From Pseudorhodoferax sp. Leaf265 (GTDB lineage: Bacteria > Pseudomonadota > Gammaproteobacteria > Burkholderiales > Burkholderiaceae_C), in NCBI RefSeq assembly GCF_001422365.1, contig NZ_LMMT01000038.1:139979-203978 (forward strand): a DNA stretch of 64,000 nucleotides, given 5' to 3'. The position numbers and the translations under genes are program-made. The stretch's first letter is position 1; every line of letters starts with the position of its first letter. Positions 1 to 8,221 of the stretch are shown one piece after another. A model generated the notes under the pieces. It saw nothing but the letters and a program-made list of their open reading frames with translations, had not been told where the DNA came from and searched no databases.

Positions 1-919
1 TGGCCTGGACGGCCAGCGGCAGCTCGCCGACTTCGTCGAGGAACAACGTGCCGCCGTCGGCCAGCTCGAACTTGCCCTGGCGCTCGGCCACGGCGCCCGA
101 GAAGGCGCCGCGCACATGGCCGAACAGCTCGCTCTCGACCAGGGTCTCGGGCAGGGCCGCGCAGTTCAGGCTCACGAGCGGGCGGCCCGCGCGCGGCGAG
201 GCCGCGTGCAGGGCCTGCACGACCAGTTCCTTGCCCACGCCGGTCTCGCCACCCACCAGCACGGTCAGGTCGCTCGGGCCGACCAGCGCGATCTCGCGCA
301 GCAGCGCGCGGTGGGCGGCGCTGCGGCCCACCAGCCGGCGCGCGCGTTCGCTGCCGGCCGCGCGGCGGTACTGCTCGGCGCGGCGCTGGGCATCCTCGGC
401 ACGCAGGGCGAGGTCGTCCATGCGCTCGGCCGCGGCCACGGTCGCGGCGGCCAGGTCGGCCAGGCTCTGCAGCGCGGCCATGTCGATGCCGTCGAAGCGC
501 GACAGCGCCAATGCGTCCAGCGTCATGAGGCCCCAGGGACGGTCCTGCACGCGCAGGGCGCAGCCCATGCAATCGTGCACGGGCAGGTGGCCGTGCACAT
601 GCTCGACCAGGCCGTCGTAGGGATCGGGCAGGCCGCAGTCGGGCGCGAAGCGCAGCGGGCCCGCGGCCTGCAGCAGGGCCTGCAGCCGCGGGTGCTGCCC
701 GACCAGGAAACGCCGGCCCAGCGTGTCGGGCGCCAAGCCGTCCACGGCCAGCGGCACCAGCGCGTCGCCATCCAGGCGCAGCAGCGCCACGGCATCGGCC
801 GGCAGCAGGCGGCGCACGGCGTCGAGCAGGCGCCGGTAACGCTCGGACGGCGGGATCTGGCGCGCCAGGTCGGCCACCAGCGGCAGCATGGCAGCGAGCA
901 TGGATTGGGGAGTCATCAT
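1..919 (-). CDS. norR: NorR-type nitric-oxide-responsive sigma-54 activator (partial, C-terminus outside window)
   Basis: Enhancer-binding protein that in this family senses NO through a GAF-domain iron centre and then drives sigma-54 RNA polymerase. About 306 residues are visible. An N-terminal GAF region (roughly 1-165) is followed by an AAA+ domain with Walker [10 protein letters not shown] near residue 220, the sigma-54 contact loop GAFSGA near 270 (usually GAFTGA) and the Walker B stretch LFLDEVGEL close to the window edge. The rest of the ATPase and the Fis-type DNA-binding domain lie outside. ATG at 919 was chosen; a second in-frame ATG follows directly at 916. It is divergent from hmp with NorR-type boxes in between, so it most likely regulates hmp, as FhpR does in Pseudomonas. 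Naming as NorR rests on sequence layout plus this context. Confidence 0.88.
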   Translation of the reverse strand, partial: MMTPQSMLAAMLPLVADLARQIPPSERYRRLLDAVRRLLPADAVALLRLDGDALVPLAVDGLAPDTLGRRFLVGQHPRLQALLQAAGPLRFAPDCGLPDPYDGLVEHVHGHLPVHDCMGCALRVQDRPWGLMTLDALALSRFDGIDMAALQSLADLAAATVAAAERMDDLALRAEDAQRRAEQYRRAAGSERARRLVGRSAAHRALLREIALVGPSDLTVLVGGETGVGKELVVQALHAASPRAGRPLVSLNCAALPETLVESELFGHVRGAFSGAVAERQGKFELADGGTLFLDEVGELPLAVQA

Positions 920-931
920 GTCCCGAAAGAG

Positions 932-968
932 GTCATTTGGACTGGTCTTTGGTCAGTGTCATTTTGAC
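932..968 (+). promoter_or_regulatory. Three NorR-type boxes at 13-base spacing
   Basis: Two perfect GT-N7-AC boxes, GTCATTTGGAC (932-942) and GTCATTTTGAC (958-968), flank a degenerate middle copy GTCTTTGGTCA (945-955). The three starts are exactly 13 bases apart. GT-N7-AC is the known core of NorR enhancer sites, which occur in threes. They lie 42 bases upstream of the sigma-54 promoter of hmp and 13 bases from the norR start, so they could also affect norR itself. Confidence 0.75.
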
Positions 969-1009
969 GCAATGCGCGGCAAGCTGTTGTAGTCCAAGGA
1001 TTTTTTCCA

Positions 1010-1026
1010 TGGCACGAAGGCTGCCT
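1010..1026 (+). promoter_or_regulatory. Sigma-54 promoter of hmp
   Basis: TGGCACGAAGGCTGCCT fits the -24/-12 consensus TGGCACG-N4-TTGC with a single change (CTGC for TTGC) and keeps the invariant GG and GC at the right spacing. It lies 34 bases before the hmp start codon. A run of T (1001-1006) is just upstream. Presence of this element with NorR boxes explains why a sigma-54 activator sits next to the gene. Confidence 0.75.
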
Positions 1027-1059
1027 ATGTCTGCCTGTCATCCACCAACCGAGTCCCTC

Positions 1060-2247
1060 ATGCTGACCCCTGCGCAACGCGACATCGTCAAGAGCACCGT
1101 GCCCCTGCTGGAAACCGGCGGCGAGGCGCTGACCACGCACTTCTACAAGGGCCTGTTCCGCGACCATCCCGAGGTGCGGCCGCTGTTCAACCAGGCCCAC
1201 CAGGCCAGCGGCGAGCAGCCGCGCGCGCTGGCCAACGGCGTGCTGATGTACGCGAAGAACATCGACCGGCTGGAAGCCCTGGGCCCGCTGGCGCAGCAGA
1301 TCGTGCAGAAGCATGTGGCGCTGCAGGTGCTGCCCGAGCACTACCCGCTGGTGGGCGACAGTCTGCTGCGCGCCATCCGCGAGGTGCTGGGCGCCGAGAT
1401 CGCCACCGACACCGTGATCGAGGCCTGGGCTGCAGCCTATGGCCAACTGGCCGACCTCCTGATCGGCGCCGAGGCCGCGGTCTATGCCGACAACGCCCAG
1501 GCCCCCGGCGGCTGGCGCGGGGCGCGCGCCTTCCGCGTGGCCAGGAAGCAGCGCGAGAGCGCCGAGATCAGCTCCTTCCACCTGGTGCCGGCAGACGGCG
1601 GGCCGCTGCTGGACTTCCGCCCGGGCCAGTACCTGGGCCTGCGCCTGGTCGTGGACGGCCAGCAGATCCGCCGCAACTACTCGCTGTCGGCCGCGCCCGA
1701 CGGCCGGCAGTACCGCATCAGCGTCAAGCGCGAGCCGGGTGGCGTGGCCTCCAACCACCTGCACGACCGCGTGCAGGAGGGCGATCTGCTCGACGTCTTC
1801 CCGCCGGCTGGCGAGTTCACGCTGGGTGCGGGCGACAAGCCGCTGGTGCTGATCAGCGGCGGCGTCGGCATCACGCCCACCCTGGCCATGCTGGACGCCG
1901 CGCTGGCCGCGCCGGGCCGGCGGCCCGTGCACTTCATCCATTGCGCGCGCAATGCCGAGGTGCATGCCTTCCGCGCCCATGTGGACGCCCAGGCCGCCCG
2001 GCATCCGCACCTGCAGGTCTTCTACTGCCATGACGAGCAGGCCGGCGGCGGCCCCGCGGCGCATGCCATCGGCCGGCTCGACCGTGCGCGGCTGCAGGAC
2101 TGGCTGCCCGCCGACCGCGATCTCGACGCCTACTTCCTGGGCCCCAAGCCCTTCATGGCGCAGCTGCGGCGCGATCTGCACGCCTTGGGCGTGCCGCCGG
2201 CGCAGGCCCGCTACGAGTTCTTCGGCCCGGCGTCGGCCTTGGCCTGA
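1060..2247 (+). CDS. hmp: Flavohaemoprotein, nitric oxide dioxygenase
   Basis: Cytoplasmic enzyme turning NO and O2 into nitrate with NAD(P)H. The 395 residues have the normal Hmp layout. A globin domain (about 1-135) carries Tyr29, Gln53 and proximal His85 at the same numbers as in E. coli Hmp. It is followed by a ferredoxin-reductase-like FAD domain with RNYS (205-208) and an NAD domain with GGVGITP (267-273). The start at 1060 gives a typical MLTPAQRDIVKS N-terminus; longer in-frame reading upstream would run through the promoter. No clear Shine-Dalgarno is visible. Divergent norR, NorR boxes and a sigma-54 promoter imply induction by NO. Function is very secure. Confidence 0.95.
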   Translation: MLTPAQRDIVKSTVPLLETGGEALTTHFYKGLFRDHPEVRPLFNQAHQASGEQPRALANGVLMYAKNIDRLEALGPLAQQIVQKHVALQVLPEHYPLVGDSLLRAIREVLGAEIATDTVIEAWAAAYGQLADLLIGAEAAVYADNAQAPGGWRGARAFRVARKQRESAEISSFHLVPADGGPLLDFRPGQYLGLRLVVDGQQIRRNYSLSAAPDGRQYRISVKREPGGVASNHLHDRVQEGDLLDVFPPAGEFTLGAGDKPLVLISGGVGITPTLAMLDAALAAPGRRPVHFIHCARNAEVHAFRAHVDAQAARHPHLQVFYCHDEQAGGGPAAHAIGRLDRARLQDWLPADRDLDAYFLGPKPFMAQLRRDLHALGVPPAQARYEFFGPASALA

Positions 2248-2272
2248 GCGCTGGCCAGCCGGCGCGCGTGTG

Positions 2273-2644
2273 CTACCAGGGTGCCGCGGCCGGCGTGCCC
2301 TGGTGGTAGCGCAGCTGCCAGCCGGCCGCGGTGCTGACCCACAGCGACATGCGCAGCGTGTGCTGTGGGGGCCGGCCCGCGTCGCGCAGCACGGAGCGAA
2401 AGTGCAGCAGCGCGGTGTCAGGCGCCAAACGCTCCACGCGAAAGCCGTCCGACACCACATCGGGCCGCTGGGCCTGGCCCGCGAGCCAGGCCAGCACGGT
2501 GGCGCGGTCGTAGGCCAGGCCCGAGCGGCCGATCTCGTGGAAGTCGGCATGCAACAGCCGCTCCAGCCGGGCGGGCGAACAGCGGTGGCCGGGATGGTGC
2601 AGCTCGGTTTCGAGCGCCTGGAGTTCGTCGAGCAAGGGCGTCAT
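2273..2644 (-). CDS. NTF2-like / DUF4440-type small protein
   Basis: A 123-residue protein with the size and pattern of the NTF2-like superfamily (alpha-beta cone fold). It has an N-terminal helix (LDELQALETELHHP), a segment like HADFHEIGRSG, and C-terminal beta strands ending in GWQLRYHQGTPAA. Such proteins bind small molecules or act as auxiliary domains; no catalytic residues can be named. Its ATG overlaps the stop of the AadA-like gene in an ATGA, so it is translationally coupled as the third gene of a minus-strand operon. The specific role is unknown. Confidence 0.75.
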   Translation of the reverse strand: MTPLLDELQALETELHHPGHRCSPARLERLLHADFHEIGRSGLAYDRATVLAWLAGQAQRPDVVSDGFRVERLAPDTALLHFRSVLRDAGRPPQHTLRMSLWVSTAAGWQLRYHQGTPAAAPW

Positions 2645-3453
2645 GCGGTCGGCTCTGGTGCGCGTGCGAGTTCGCGCACGATGCTGTGTTTGCAGAACAG
2701 GATGGTGGCAGCGACCTGCTCCGGCCGCCAGGCCTGTGCACCGTCCTGGCCGCTGCGGTAGGCCAGGGCCGCGGCCTCCATGCGCGCGCGGTGCTGCGCG
2801 GGCAGGCGCTCGGCAGCCCAGGCGGCGGCGCCATCCTTGGTGGCGATGCCGCCCGTGCAGGCGCTGAACCAGATCCGGGCCAGGGCCAGCAGGATGTTGC
2901 GCTCCTCGCCCTGCCAATCCGGCGGTGCGTTCCATTGCGCCACCGTGTCGGCGAGCGCGCGCCTGAAGTCGGCGGCCGGCACCGGATCGAACAGGTCCTG
3001 CGCCGGCGGGCCCAGCAATGCCAGGCTGTGCTGGCGCAGCTTGGTGAGGAGGATGGCCAGGTCGTGATCGGCCACGGGCGGCTCGAAACGCCCGGCCTGC
3101 AGGTCGGCGCGCAGCCATTCGCCGAACTGCAGTTCGCGCCGGGGAGGGTAGCGCCAGGGCCGCAGCGCGGGCAGGGCGACGACGGTCACCTCCAGCGCCC
3201 GCAACGCGGTGGAACTGCCGGGCCAGGCCGAGTGCGCCAGCAGCGCCTGCAGCAACCCGTTCCGCACGGCGGGCGGCAGCGGCGCGGCCACGGTCACCAT
3301 GAGGTCGATGTCGCTGCCGGGCTGGAGACCACCCTCGACCGCCGAGCCGTAGAGGTGGATGGCGCGCAGCTGTTCGCCGAGCTGGCGCTGCAGGACGGCC
3401 TGCACGTCGGCGATCTGGCGTGCGATGGTCTCGGGTGCCTGGCCGATGGTCAT
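2641..3453 (-). CDS. AadA-like aminoglycoside nucleotidyltransferase
   Basis: A 270-residue protein of the ANT(3'')/(9) type, which adenylylates streptomycin or spectinomycin. The nucleotidyltransferase signature GSAVEGGLQPGSDIDLMV (about 34-51) supplies the two metal-binding Asp residues, and LEVTVV further on contains the likely catalytic Glu. The C-terminal helical domain has GGIATKDGAAAWA, similar to the substrate-binding part of AadA. Length matches the family (about 260-280). The start at MTIGQAPET follows the upstream gene by two bases. There are no integron or transposon features around it and codon use resembles the neighbours, so it looks like a resident chromosomal gene. Whether it confers resistance cannot be judged from sequence. 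Confidence 0.8.
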   Translation of the reverse strand: MTIGQAPETIARQIADVQAVLQRQLGEQLRAIHLYGSAVEGGLQPGSDIDLMVTVAAPLPPAVRNGLLQALLAHSAWPGSSTALRALEVTVVALPALRPWRYPPRRELQFGEWLRADLQAGRFEPPVADHDLAILLTKLRQHSLALLGPPAQDLFDPVPAADFRRALADTVAQWNAPPDWQGEERNILLALARIWFSACTGGIATKDGAAAWAAERLPAQHRARMEAAALAYRSGQDGAQAWRPEQVAATILFCKHSIVRELARAPEPTA

Positions 3454-3455
3454 CG

Positions 3456-3704
3456 TCAGCGCGGGTCCCCGACCCGTGCCTGTGCGAGAGCGATGGCCGC
3501 CTGGATCGCGGCCCGCGCCTGCGGGCTGTTCTTCCAGCAACTGGAGCCGAGCAGCGATGCTGCGCTGGCCACGATGTCCAGCGCATTGGCCTTGGCCAGG
3601 TGCGCCAGCGATTCGAAGCCAAGTTGCTCAAGACGGAACACCACGGTGGGGCCGATGCCCTTCACGGCGAGCAGGGCCTGGCGTTCTGAGAGCGGAAAGG
3701 GCAT
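3456..3704 (-). CDS. Small helix-hairpin-helix protein
   Basis: An 82-residue protein beginning MPFPLSERQALLAVKGIGPTVV. The stretch LLAVKGIGPTVVFRLEQLGF resembles a helix-hairpin-helix motif, as found in non-specific DNA binding by RadC/RecA-type and other DNA-handling proteins, followed by two short helices. It is the first gene of an operon with the AadA-like and NTF2-like genes; only two bases separate its stop from the next start. Function unknown; DNA binding is an inference from the hairpin motif. Confidence 0.75.
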   Translation of the reverse strand: MPFPLSERQALLAVKGIGPTVVFRLEQLGFESLAHLAKANALDIVASAASLLGSSCWKNSPQARAAIQAAIALAQARVGDPR

Positions 3705-3915
3705 GCAGGACAGGGCTGGAATGGGAATGGCCGGCGAGCATAGCGCGCCGCGTGGCCGCCGGCTTGCGTGGCGCTGATCCACCGGCCCGAGAGCAACCCG
3801 CACGTGCAGATGCTGCGCAGCGCGCCCGGGCTGGGCTGAGCGGCCGGCGGTTGCAGCACAATGCGCCCCGGTCGCACAACCCGCACCACCACCCCACAGC
3901 GAGCGGAGGCCCTCC

Positions 3916-4785
3916 TTGTTCATGCCAGAACTTCTCAAGACCGTGATCCGGGAGTTGACCTTGCGCGAGCCCCTGGCCCGCACGCCCGAGCCCAGCCAGG
4001 CCATGGAAGAGGAGGATGCCGTGGCCGCCTATGCCAACGGTGGCCGCGAGAACGGCGCGCTGTCGGGCGCCTACCTCTACCACCTGGCGCAGATGTGCCG
4101 CATGGTGCCGCCCGGCGGCACGGTGCTGGACCTGGGTTGCGGCCCCGGCAACCTGCTCGGCCAGCTGGCCGAGCTGAACCCCGGCGCCCGTTTCATCGGC
4201 GCCGACCTGTCGCAACCCATGCTGGAGCGGGCGGCACAGGCCTTCGGCGCGCGCGGCATCGCCAATGCCACGCTGCAGTGCGAGGACATGACCCTGCTGT
4301 CCGGCATCGCCGACCAAAGCATCGACCTGGCCGTGTCGTCCATGGCCTTCCACCACCTCCCCGACGAGGACGCGCTGGACCGAGCCTTCGCCCAGGTGGC
4401 GCGCGTGCTCAAACCGCAGGGCACGGTCTACTTCAACGACTTCGGCCGCCTGCGCAGCGCCGAATCGATCCGCTACTTCGTGAGCCGCGCCGCCGCCGGC
4501 GAGAGCCCCGCGCTGATCGACGACTACATCCATTCGCTGCATGCGGCCTTCACGCTGCAGGATTTCGAGCGCGTGGCACAGCGCCACCTGGCCGGCCGCG
4601 CGCAGATCTACGCCACGGCCGTGAGCCCGTTCACGGTGGTGCTGCGCAGCCCCGTGGCCATGGGGCCGGCCAGTGTCGCGCCGCAGCTGCAGCAGCGCTT
4701 TCGCGCACTGCCGGCAGCGCGCAAGGCCGACGTGCGCCAGCTGTCGCTGTTCCTGCGGCTGGGCGGCTTGCCCAGCGCGATGTAG
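3916..4785 (+). CDS. Class I SAM-dependent methyltransferase
   Basis: A Rossmann-fold methyltransferase of about 289 residues. SAM-binding motif I is VLDLGCGPGNLLG (70-82), the acidic residue after strand 2 is in GADLS, and AFHHLPDEDALDRAFAQVARVLKPQG is the usual core ending. The substrate is unknown; the best resemblance is to small-molecule (UbiE/COQ5-like) enzymes. A GGAGG at 3905-3909 is 6 bases from a TTG at 3916 but 12 from the ATG at 3922, so the TTG start is preferred; the ATG would remove two residues. It stands alone, divergent from the helix-hairpin-helix operon and convergent with the next gene. Confidence 0.85.
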   Translation: MFMPELLKTVIRELTLREPLARTPEPSQAMEEEDAVAAYANGGRENGALSGAYLYHLAQMCRMVPPGGTVLDLGCGPGNLLGQLAELNPGARFIGADLSQPMLERAAQAFGARGIANATLQCEDMTLLSGIADQSIDLAVSSMAFHHLPDEDALDRAFAQVARVLKPQGTVYFNDFGRLRSAESIRYFVSRAAAGESPALIDDYIHSLHAAFTLQDFERVAQRHLAGRAQIYATAVSPFTVVLRSPVAMGPASVAPQLQQRFRALPAARKADVRQLSLFLRLGGLPSAM

Positions 4786-4794
4786 CGGCCCGGC

Positions 4795-6090
4795 TCAGCG
4801 GTACAGCGCCAGCGTGCCGATGCGCCGCTCGATGTCGGCCTGCATGCGCTTGTAGGCCAAGCTGCCGGGCTCGCCGTAGCGCTTCTGGAACTGGGCCTGC
4901 GGCAGGAACTCGGGCAGGTCGCGCACGCTGGGCAGCAGGTCCTGCTCGGTCAGGCCGGCGGCCACGCGGCGTTGCAGCCGCTCCTGGGCCGCGGCCGGGC
5001 CGACCGCCAGCGCGCCCAGCCGCGTGCCGGCGCGGTCGGCGGCCAGGTCCACGAACGAGAAACCGCTGCCGCCGGCGCCCGCATCGTCGAGTTCCTTGTA
5101 GAGCCCGACGGCATCGGCCAGCGGTGTGCCGGCCACGGCCGCCAATGCGGCCGACACGCTGAAGTGCTGGGCCAGGTCGCTGCGGCCGGCCAGGTGCACG
5201 CGCTGCGGCCGGGGTGCCGGGCCGTCGGCCGCGGCGGGCGCGATGGCCGCCAGGCCCTTGCCGTTGACATAGAAGGCCAGCACCAGCAGCGCGGCGCGCT
5301 GCTCTTGCGCGCGTGCCTCGGGCGTGGCCTTGGCGCCGCCCGCGCGTTCGCCGGCCAGGGCCAGCAGCGGCTGCAGCAGTTCGTGCAGGGCCAGGCCCTG
5401 CGGCTGCGGTGCCTGCACCAGTCGGGCCAGCCGCTGCTGGTGGGCGCGCAGACGCTGCACCTCCTCGGGCGGCAGCAGGGCGGCCTGCAACGGGCCGGGC
5501 AGTCCGTCGTGCCAGGCGTAGACCACGCTCAGGGCCTGTGGCGTGATCTGCACGCGCTGCACCGCATCGGCCGCGGTGCCGAGCCCGGGGTTCTGCTGCA
5601 GCCAGGCCAGCCCACGCGCGAGCAGCCAGTCGGCCACGGCTTGCGGCAGCTCCAGCCGGCCCAGGCGCAGCGCTTGCACCTGCGGCAGGCCCTCGGTCTG
5701 CACCAGCTGCCCCTGCACGTTGAGCCAGGAGCCGAACGGGCTGCTGGGCAGCGGCAGGCTCAGCTGCACGCGCGCGCGGCCGTCCTGTAGCTCGGCCACG
5801 GCCTGGCCACGGGCCGTGTGCGCGGCCAGTTGCGGCAGCAGCAGGTCCAGCTCGTCCTGGGTCAGCGTGATGGTGCGCAGAACGCCTGGCGGGGCCTTGC
5901 GCGGGTCGTTGCGTTCGGCCAGGCGCAGCGCGCGCGCCACGTCGGCCGGTGTGGTCACGGCCAGGCGCACTACGCTGGGCTGGTGGTCGGTGCAGTACCA
6001 GGCCAGCACCAGCAGGCCGACCACGCCCAGCGGCAGGATCACGGCGGCAGACAGCAGCAGGGCGGCGAGGCTCTTGGCAAGAAAACGCAT
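4795..6090 (-). CDS. Membrane-anchored protein of unknown function
   Basis: A 431-residue protein with one N-terminal hydrophobic segment (about residues 5-31, ALLLSAAVILPLGVVGLLVLAW) and an otherwise soluble body rich in Leu, Ala and Gln, presumably periplasmic. Motifs such as PSSPFGSWLNVQGQL and DDAGAGGSGFSFVDLAADRAG suggest it belongs to a family restricted to Burkholderiales, but I recognise no characterised domain. It is convergent with the methyltransferase (9 bases between stops) and divergent from the FMN-binding glutamate-synthase-like gene. Confidence 0.8.
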   Translation of the reverse strand: MRFLAKSLAALLLSAAVILPLGVVGLLVLAWYCTDHQPSVVRLAVTTPADVARALRLAERNDPRKAPPGVLRTITLTQDELDLLLPQLAAHTARGQAVAELQDGRARVQLSLPLPSSPFGSWLNVQGQLVQTEGLPQVQALRLGRLELPQAVADWLLARGLAWLQQNPGLGTAADAVQRVQITPQALSVVYAWHDGLPGPLQAALLPPEEVQRLRAHQQRLARLVQAPQPQGLALHELLQPLLALAGERAGGAKATPEARAQEQRAALLVLAFYVNGKGLAAIAPAAADGPAPRPQRVHLAGRSDLAQHFSVSAALAAVAGTPLADAVGLYKELDDAGAGGSGFSFVDLAADRAGTRLGALAVGPAAAQERLQRRVAAGLTEQDLLPSVRDLPEFLPQAQFQKRYGEPGSLAYKRMQADIERRIGTLALYR

Positions 6091-6197
6091 CGGTCGATGC
6101 TACGGCATGGGCCCGTGTCATCCCGGCTTGTCCGGGGGCTGCGATCATGGTTCACTGGGCCGGCTGCGGCCCGACAAGAAACCCACAAGAGAGCTCC

Positions 6198-7874
6198 ATG
6201 CGACCGACCATGCCCTCCCTCTTTCCCATGCGTTACAGCAGCTTCGCGCTGTGCCTGGCAGGCCTGGCCGCCAGCGCGGTCGCGGTGGTGCTGCTGCCCA
6301 TGGCCTGGCCGGCCTGGCTGGCGCTGCTGGTGTTCGCCGGCCTCAGCGGTACCGGCGTGCACGACCTGCGTCAGACGCGCCACGCCATCCTGCGCAACTA
6401 CCCGGTGATCGGCCACATGCGCTTCCTGCTGGAGTTCATCCGGCCCGAGATCCGCCAGTACTTCATCGAGAGCGATGCCGAGGCCGCGCCGTTCTCGCGC
6501 GCCCAGCGCTCGCTGGTCTACCAGCGCGCCAAGGGCGACCCGGACAACCGGCCCTTCGGCACCCATCTGGATGTGAGCCTGCTGGGCTACGAGTGGATCA
6601 ACCACTCGATGCAGCCAACGCGCCTGGCCGGCCACGACTTCCGCGTGGACATCGGCGACACCGGCGCCCCAGCCCACACCCATCCCTGCACCCAGCCCTA
6701 CAGCGCCAGCGTGTTCAACATCTCGGCCATGAGTTTCGGCGCGCTGTCGGCCAACGCCATCCAGGCGCTGAACCGCGGCGCCAAGCTGGGCAGCTTCGCG
6801 CACGACACGGGCGAGGGCTCGATCTCGCAGTACCACCGCCAGCACGGCGGCGACCTGATCTGGGAGATCGGCTCGGGCTACTTCGGCTGCCGCAACGACG
6901 ACGGCAGCTTCAGCCCCGAGCGCTTCGTGGTCAACGCCACCGACCCGCAGGTGAAGATGGTCGAGATCAAGATCAGCCAGGGCGCCAAGCCCGGCCATGG
7001 CGGCGTGCTGCCCGGCCCCAAGGTGACGACCGAGATCGCCGCGGCGCGCGGCGTGCCGGTGGGCATCGACTGCATCTCGCCGTCCTCGCACAGCGCCTTC
7101 GGCACGCCGCTCCAGATGATGCACTTCATCGCGGAGCTGCGGCGCCTGTCGGGCGGCAAGCCGGTGGGCTTCAAGTTCTGCCTGGGCCATCCTTGGGAGT
7201 GGTTCGCCATCGTCAAGGCCATGCTGCAGACCGGCATCACGCCGGACTTCATCGTCGTCGACGGCGCCGAGGGCGGCACGGGCGCGGCGCCCGTGGAATT
7301 CAGCGACCACGTGGGCGCGCCGCTGCAGGAGGGCCTGCTCATGGTGCACAACACGCTGGTCGGCGTGAACCTGCGCCAGCGCATCAAGATCGGCTGCGCC
7401 GGCAAGGTGATCACGGCCTTCGACGTGGCGCGCATGATGGCGCTGGGGGCCGACTGGTGCAACTCCGCACGCGGCTTCATGATGGCGCTGGGCTGCATCC
7501 AGGCCCAGGCCTGCCACACCGGCCATTGCCCCACGGGCGTGACCACGCAGGATCCGGTGCGCCAGCAGGCGCTGGTGGTGCCGGCCAAGGCCGAGCGCGT
7601 GCACAACTTCCACCGCAGCACGCTGCATGCGCTGCAGGAACTGGTGCAGGCCGCGGGCCTGGAGCATCCGCAGCAGATAACGGCCCACCACATCGTGCGG
7701 CGCATCTCCGACACCGAAGTGCGGCTGCTGTCCAACCTGATCACCCGCGTGGCGCCCGGCGCCTTGCTCGGGCCGGTGGACGCGTTGCACAACGTGTTCC
7801 GCTACTACTGGCCGATCGCCACGGCCGACAGCTTCCAGCCGCTCAAGGAGGGGCTGCACGCAGGGGCGGAATGA
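6198..7874 (+). CDS. FMN-binding glutamate-synthase-family protein
   Basis: A 558-residue protein made mainly of the FMN-binding barrel of glutamate synthase large subunits. The central domain has MSFGALSANAIQALNRGAK, GQGAKPGHGG-like SQGAKPGHGGVLPG and DGAEGGTGAAP, and ends with the 3Fe-4S ligand pattern C-x5-C-x4-C in CIQAQACHTGHCPTGV. The amidotransferase and GXGXG domains of true GltB are missing. Residues about 15-50 form two hydrophobic segments, so it is probably membrane-attached. These stand-alone proteins are common; their electron donor and product are not established. ATG at 6198 follows AAGAGAG at suitable distance. Confidence 0.88.
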   Translation: MRPTMPSLFPMRYSSFALCLAGLAASAVAVVLLPMAWPAWLALLVFAGLSGTGVHDLRQTRHAILRNYPVIGHMRFLLEFIRPEIRQYFIESDAEAAPFSRAQRSLVYQRAKGDPDNRPFGTHLDVSLLGYEWINHSMQPTRLAGHDFRVDIGDTGAPAHTHPCTQPYSASVFNISAMSFGALSANAIQALNRGAKLGSFAHDTGEGSISQYHRQHGGDLIWEIGSGYFGCRNDDGSFSPERFVVNATDPQVKMVEIKISQGAKPGHGGVLPGPKVTTEIAAARGVPVGIDCISPSSHSAFGTPLQMMHFIAELRRLSGGKPVGFKFCLGHPWEWFAIVKAMLQTGITPDFIVVDGAEGGTGAAPVEFSDHVGAPLQEGLLMVHNTLVGVNLRQRIKIGCAGKVITAFDVARMMALGADWCNSARGFMMALGCIQAQACHTGHCPTGVTTQDPVRQQALVVPAKAERVHNFHRSTLHALQELVQAAGLEHPQQITAHHIVRRISDTEVRLLSNLITRVAPGALLGPVDALHNVFRYYWPIATADSFQPLKEGLHAGAE

Positions 7875-8042
7875 CTACGCGTCTGCGCCGTCGGGCGCCA
7901 GCGGCTTGCCGGGCTTGTCGCGGCCCAGCTCTTCCATCATCTTCTCGCCCTCGCGGTCCTTGCCGTCGCTGGGCACGGCCTCCTCGGCAGTGGGTTCGGG
8001 CTCGTCCTTCATCGGCGGCGGGGGGCGGCGGGTGTCGGGCAT
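7875..8042 (-). CDS. Small hydrophilic protein (55 aa)
   Basis: A 55-residue, charged and proline-rich reading frame (MPDTRRPPPPMKDEPEPT at the N-terminus, KPGKPLAPDGADA at the end) preceded by CGGAGA 7 bases before its ATG. The ribosome-binding site and its exact fit in the space between two genes support it. Its stop abuts the stop of the preceding plus-strand gene. It is probably disordered. I recognise no family and infer no function. Confidence 0.55.
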   Translation of the reverse strand: MPDTRRPPPPMKDEPEPTAEEAVPSDGKDREGEKMMEELGRDKPGKPLAPDGADA

Positions 8043-8221
8043 GGCAGGTCTCCGTTGCGTGGCACAGGCGCCCAGCTTCGCGCAGCCGGACCGATCTGTC
8101 GCCCCGGCAGGGCCGCGAAAGCATGTAGTCGCGGGCCGACGCCAGCCCCGGCATGGCACGGCTTTCGCGTGGCGTTTCAACGGACAATCGACACCCCACC
8201 GACCGGAGAACCACCTTGGAC

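Noticed and set aside
2641-3453. Recently acquired aminoglycoside resistance gene
   Set aside because: No integrase, attC site, insertion sequence or composition break surrounds it; it is the middle gene of a native-looking operon.
8154-8168. Sigma-54-like TGGCACG-N4-TCGC upstream of the acyl-CoA thioesterase
   Set aside because: One base of the -12 element differs (TCGC), there is no nearby activator or enhancer sequence, and the gene family is not sigma-54 dependent. Probably chance.
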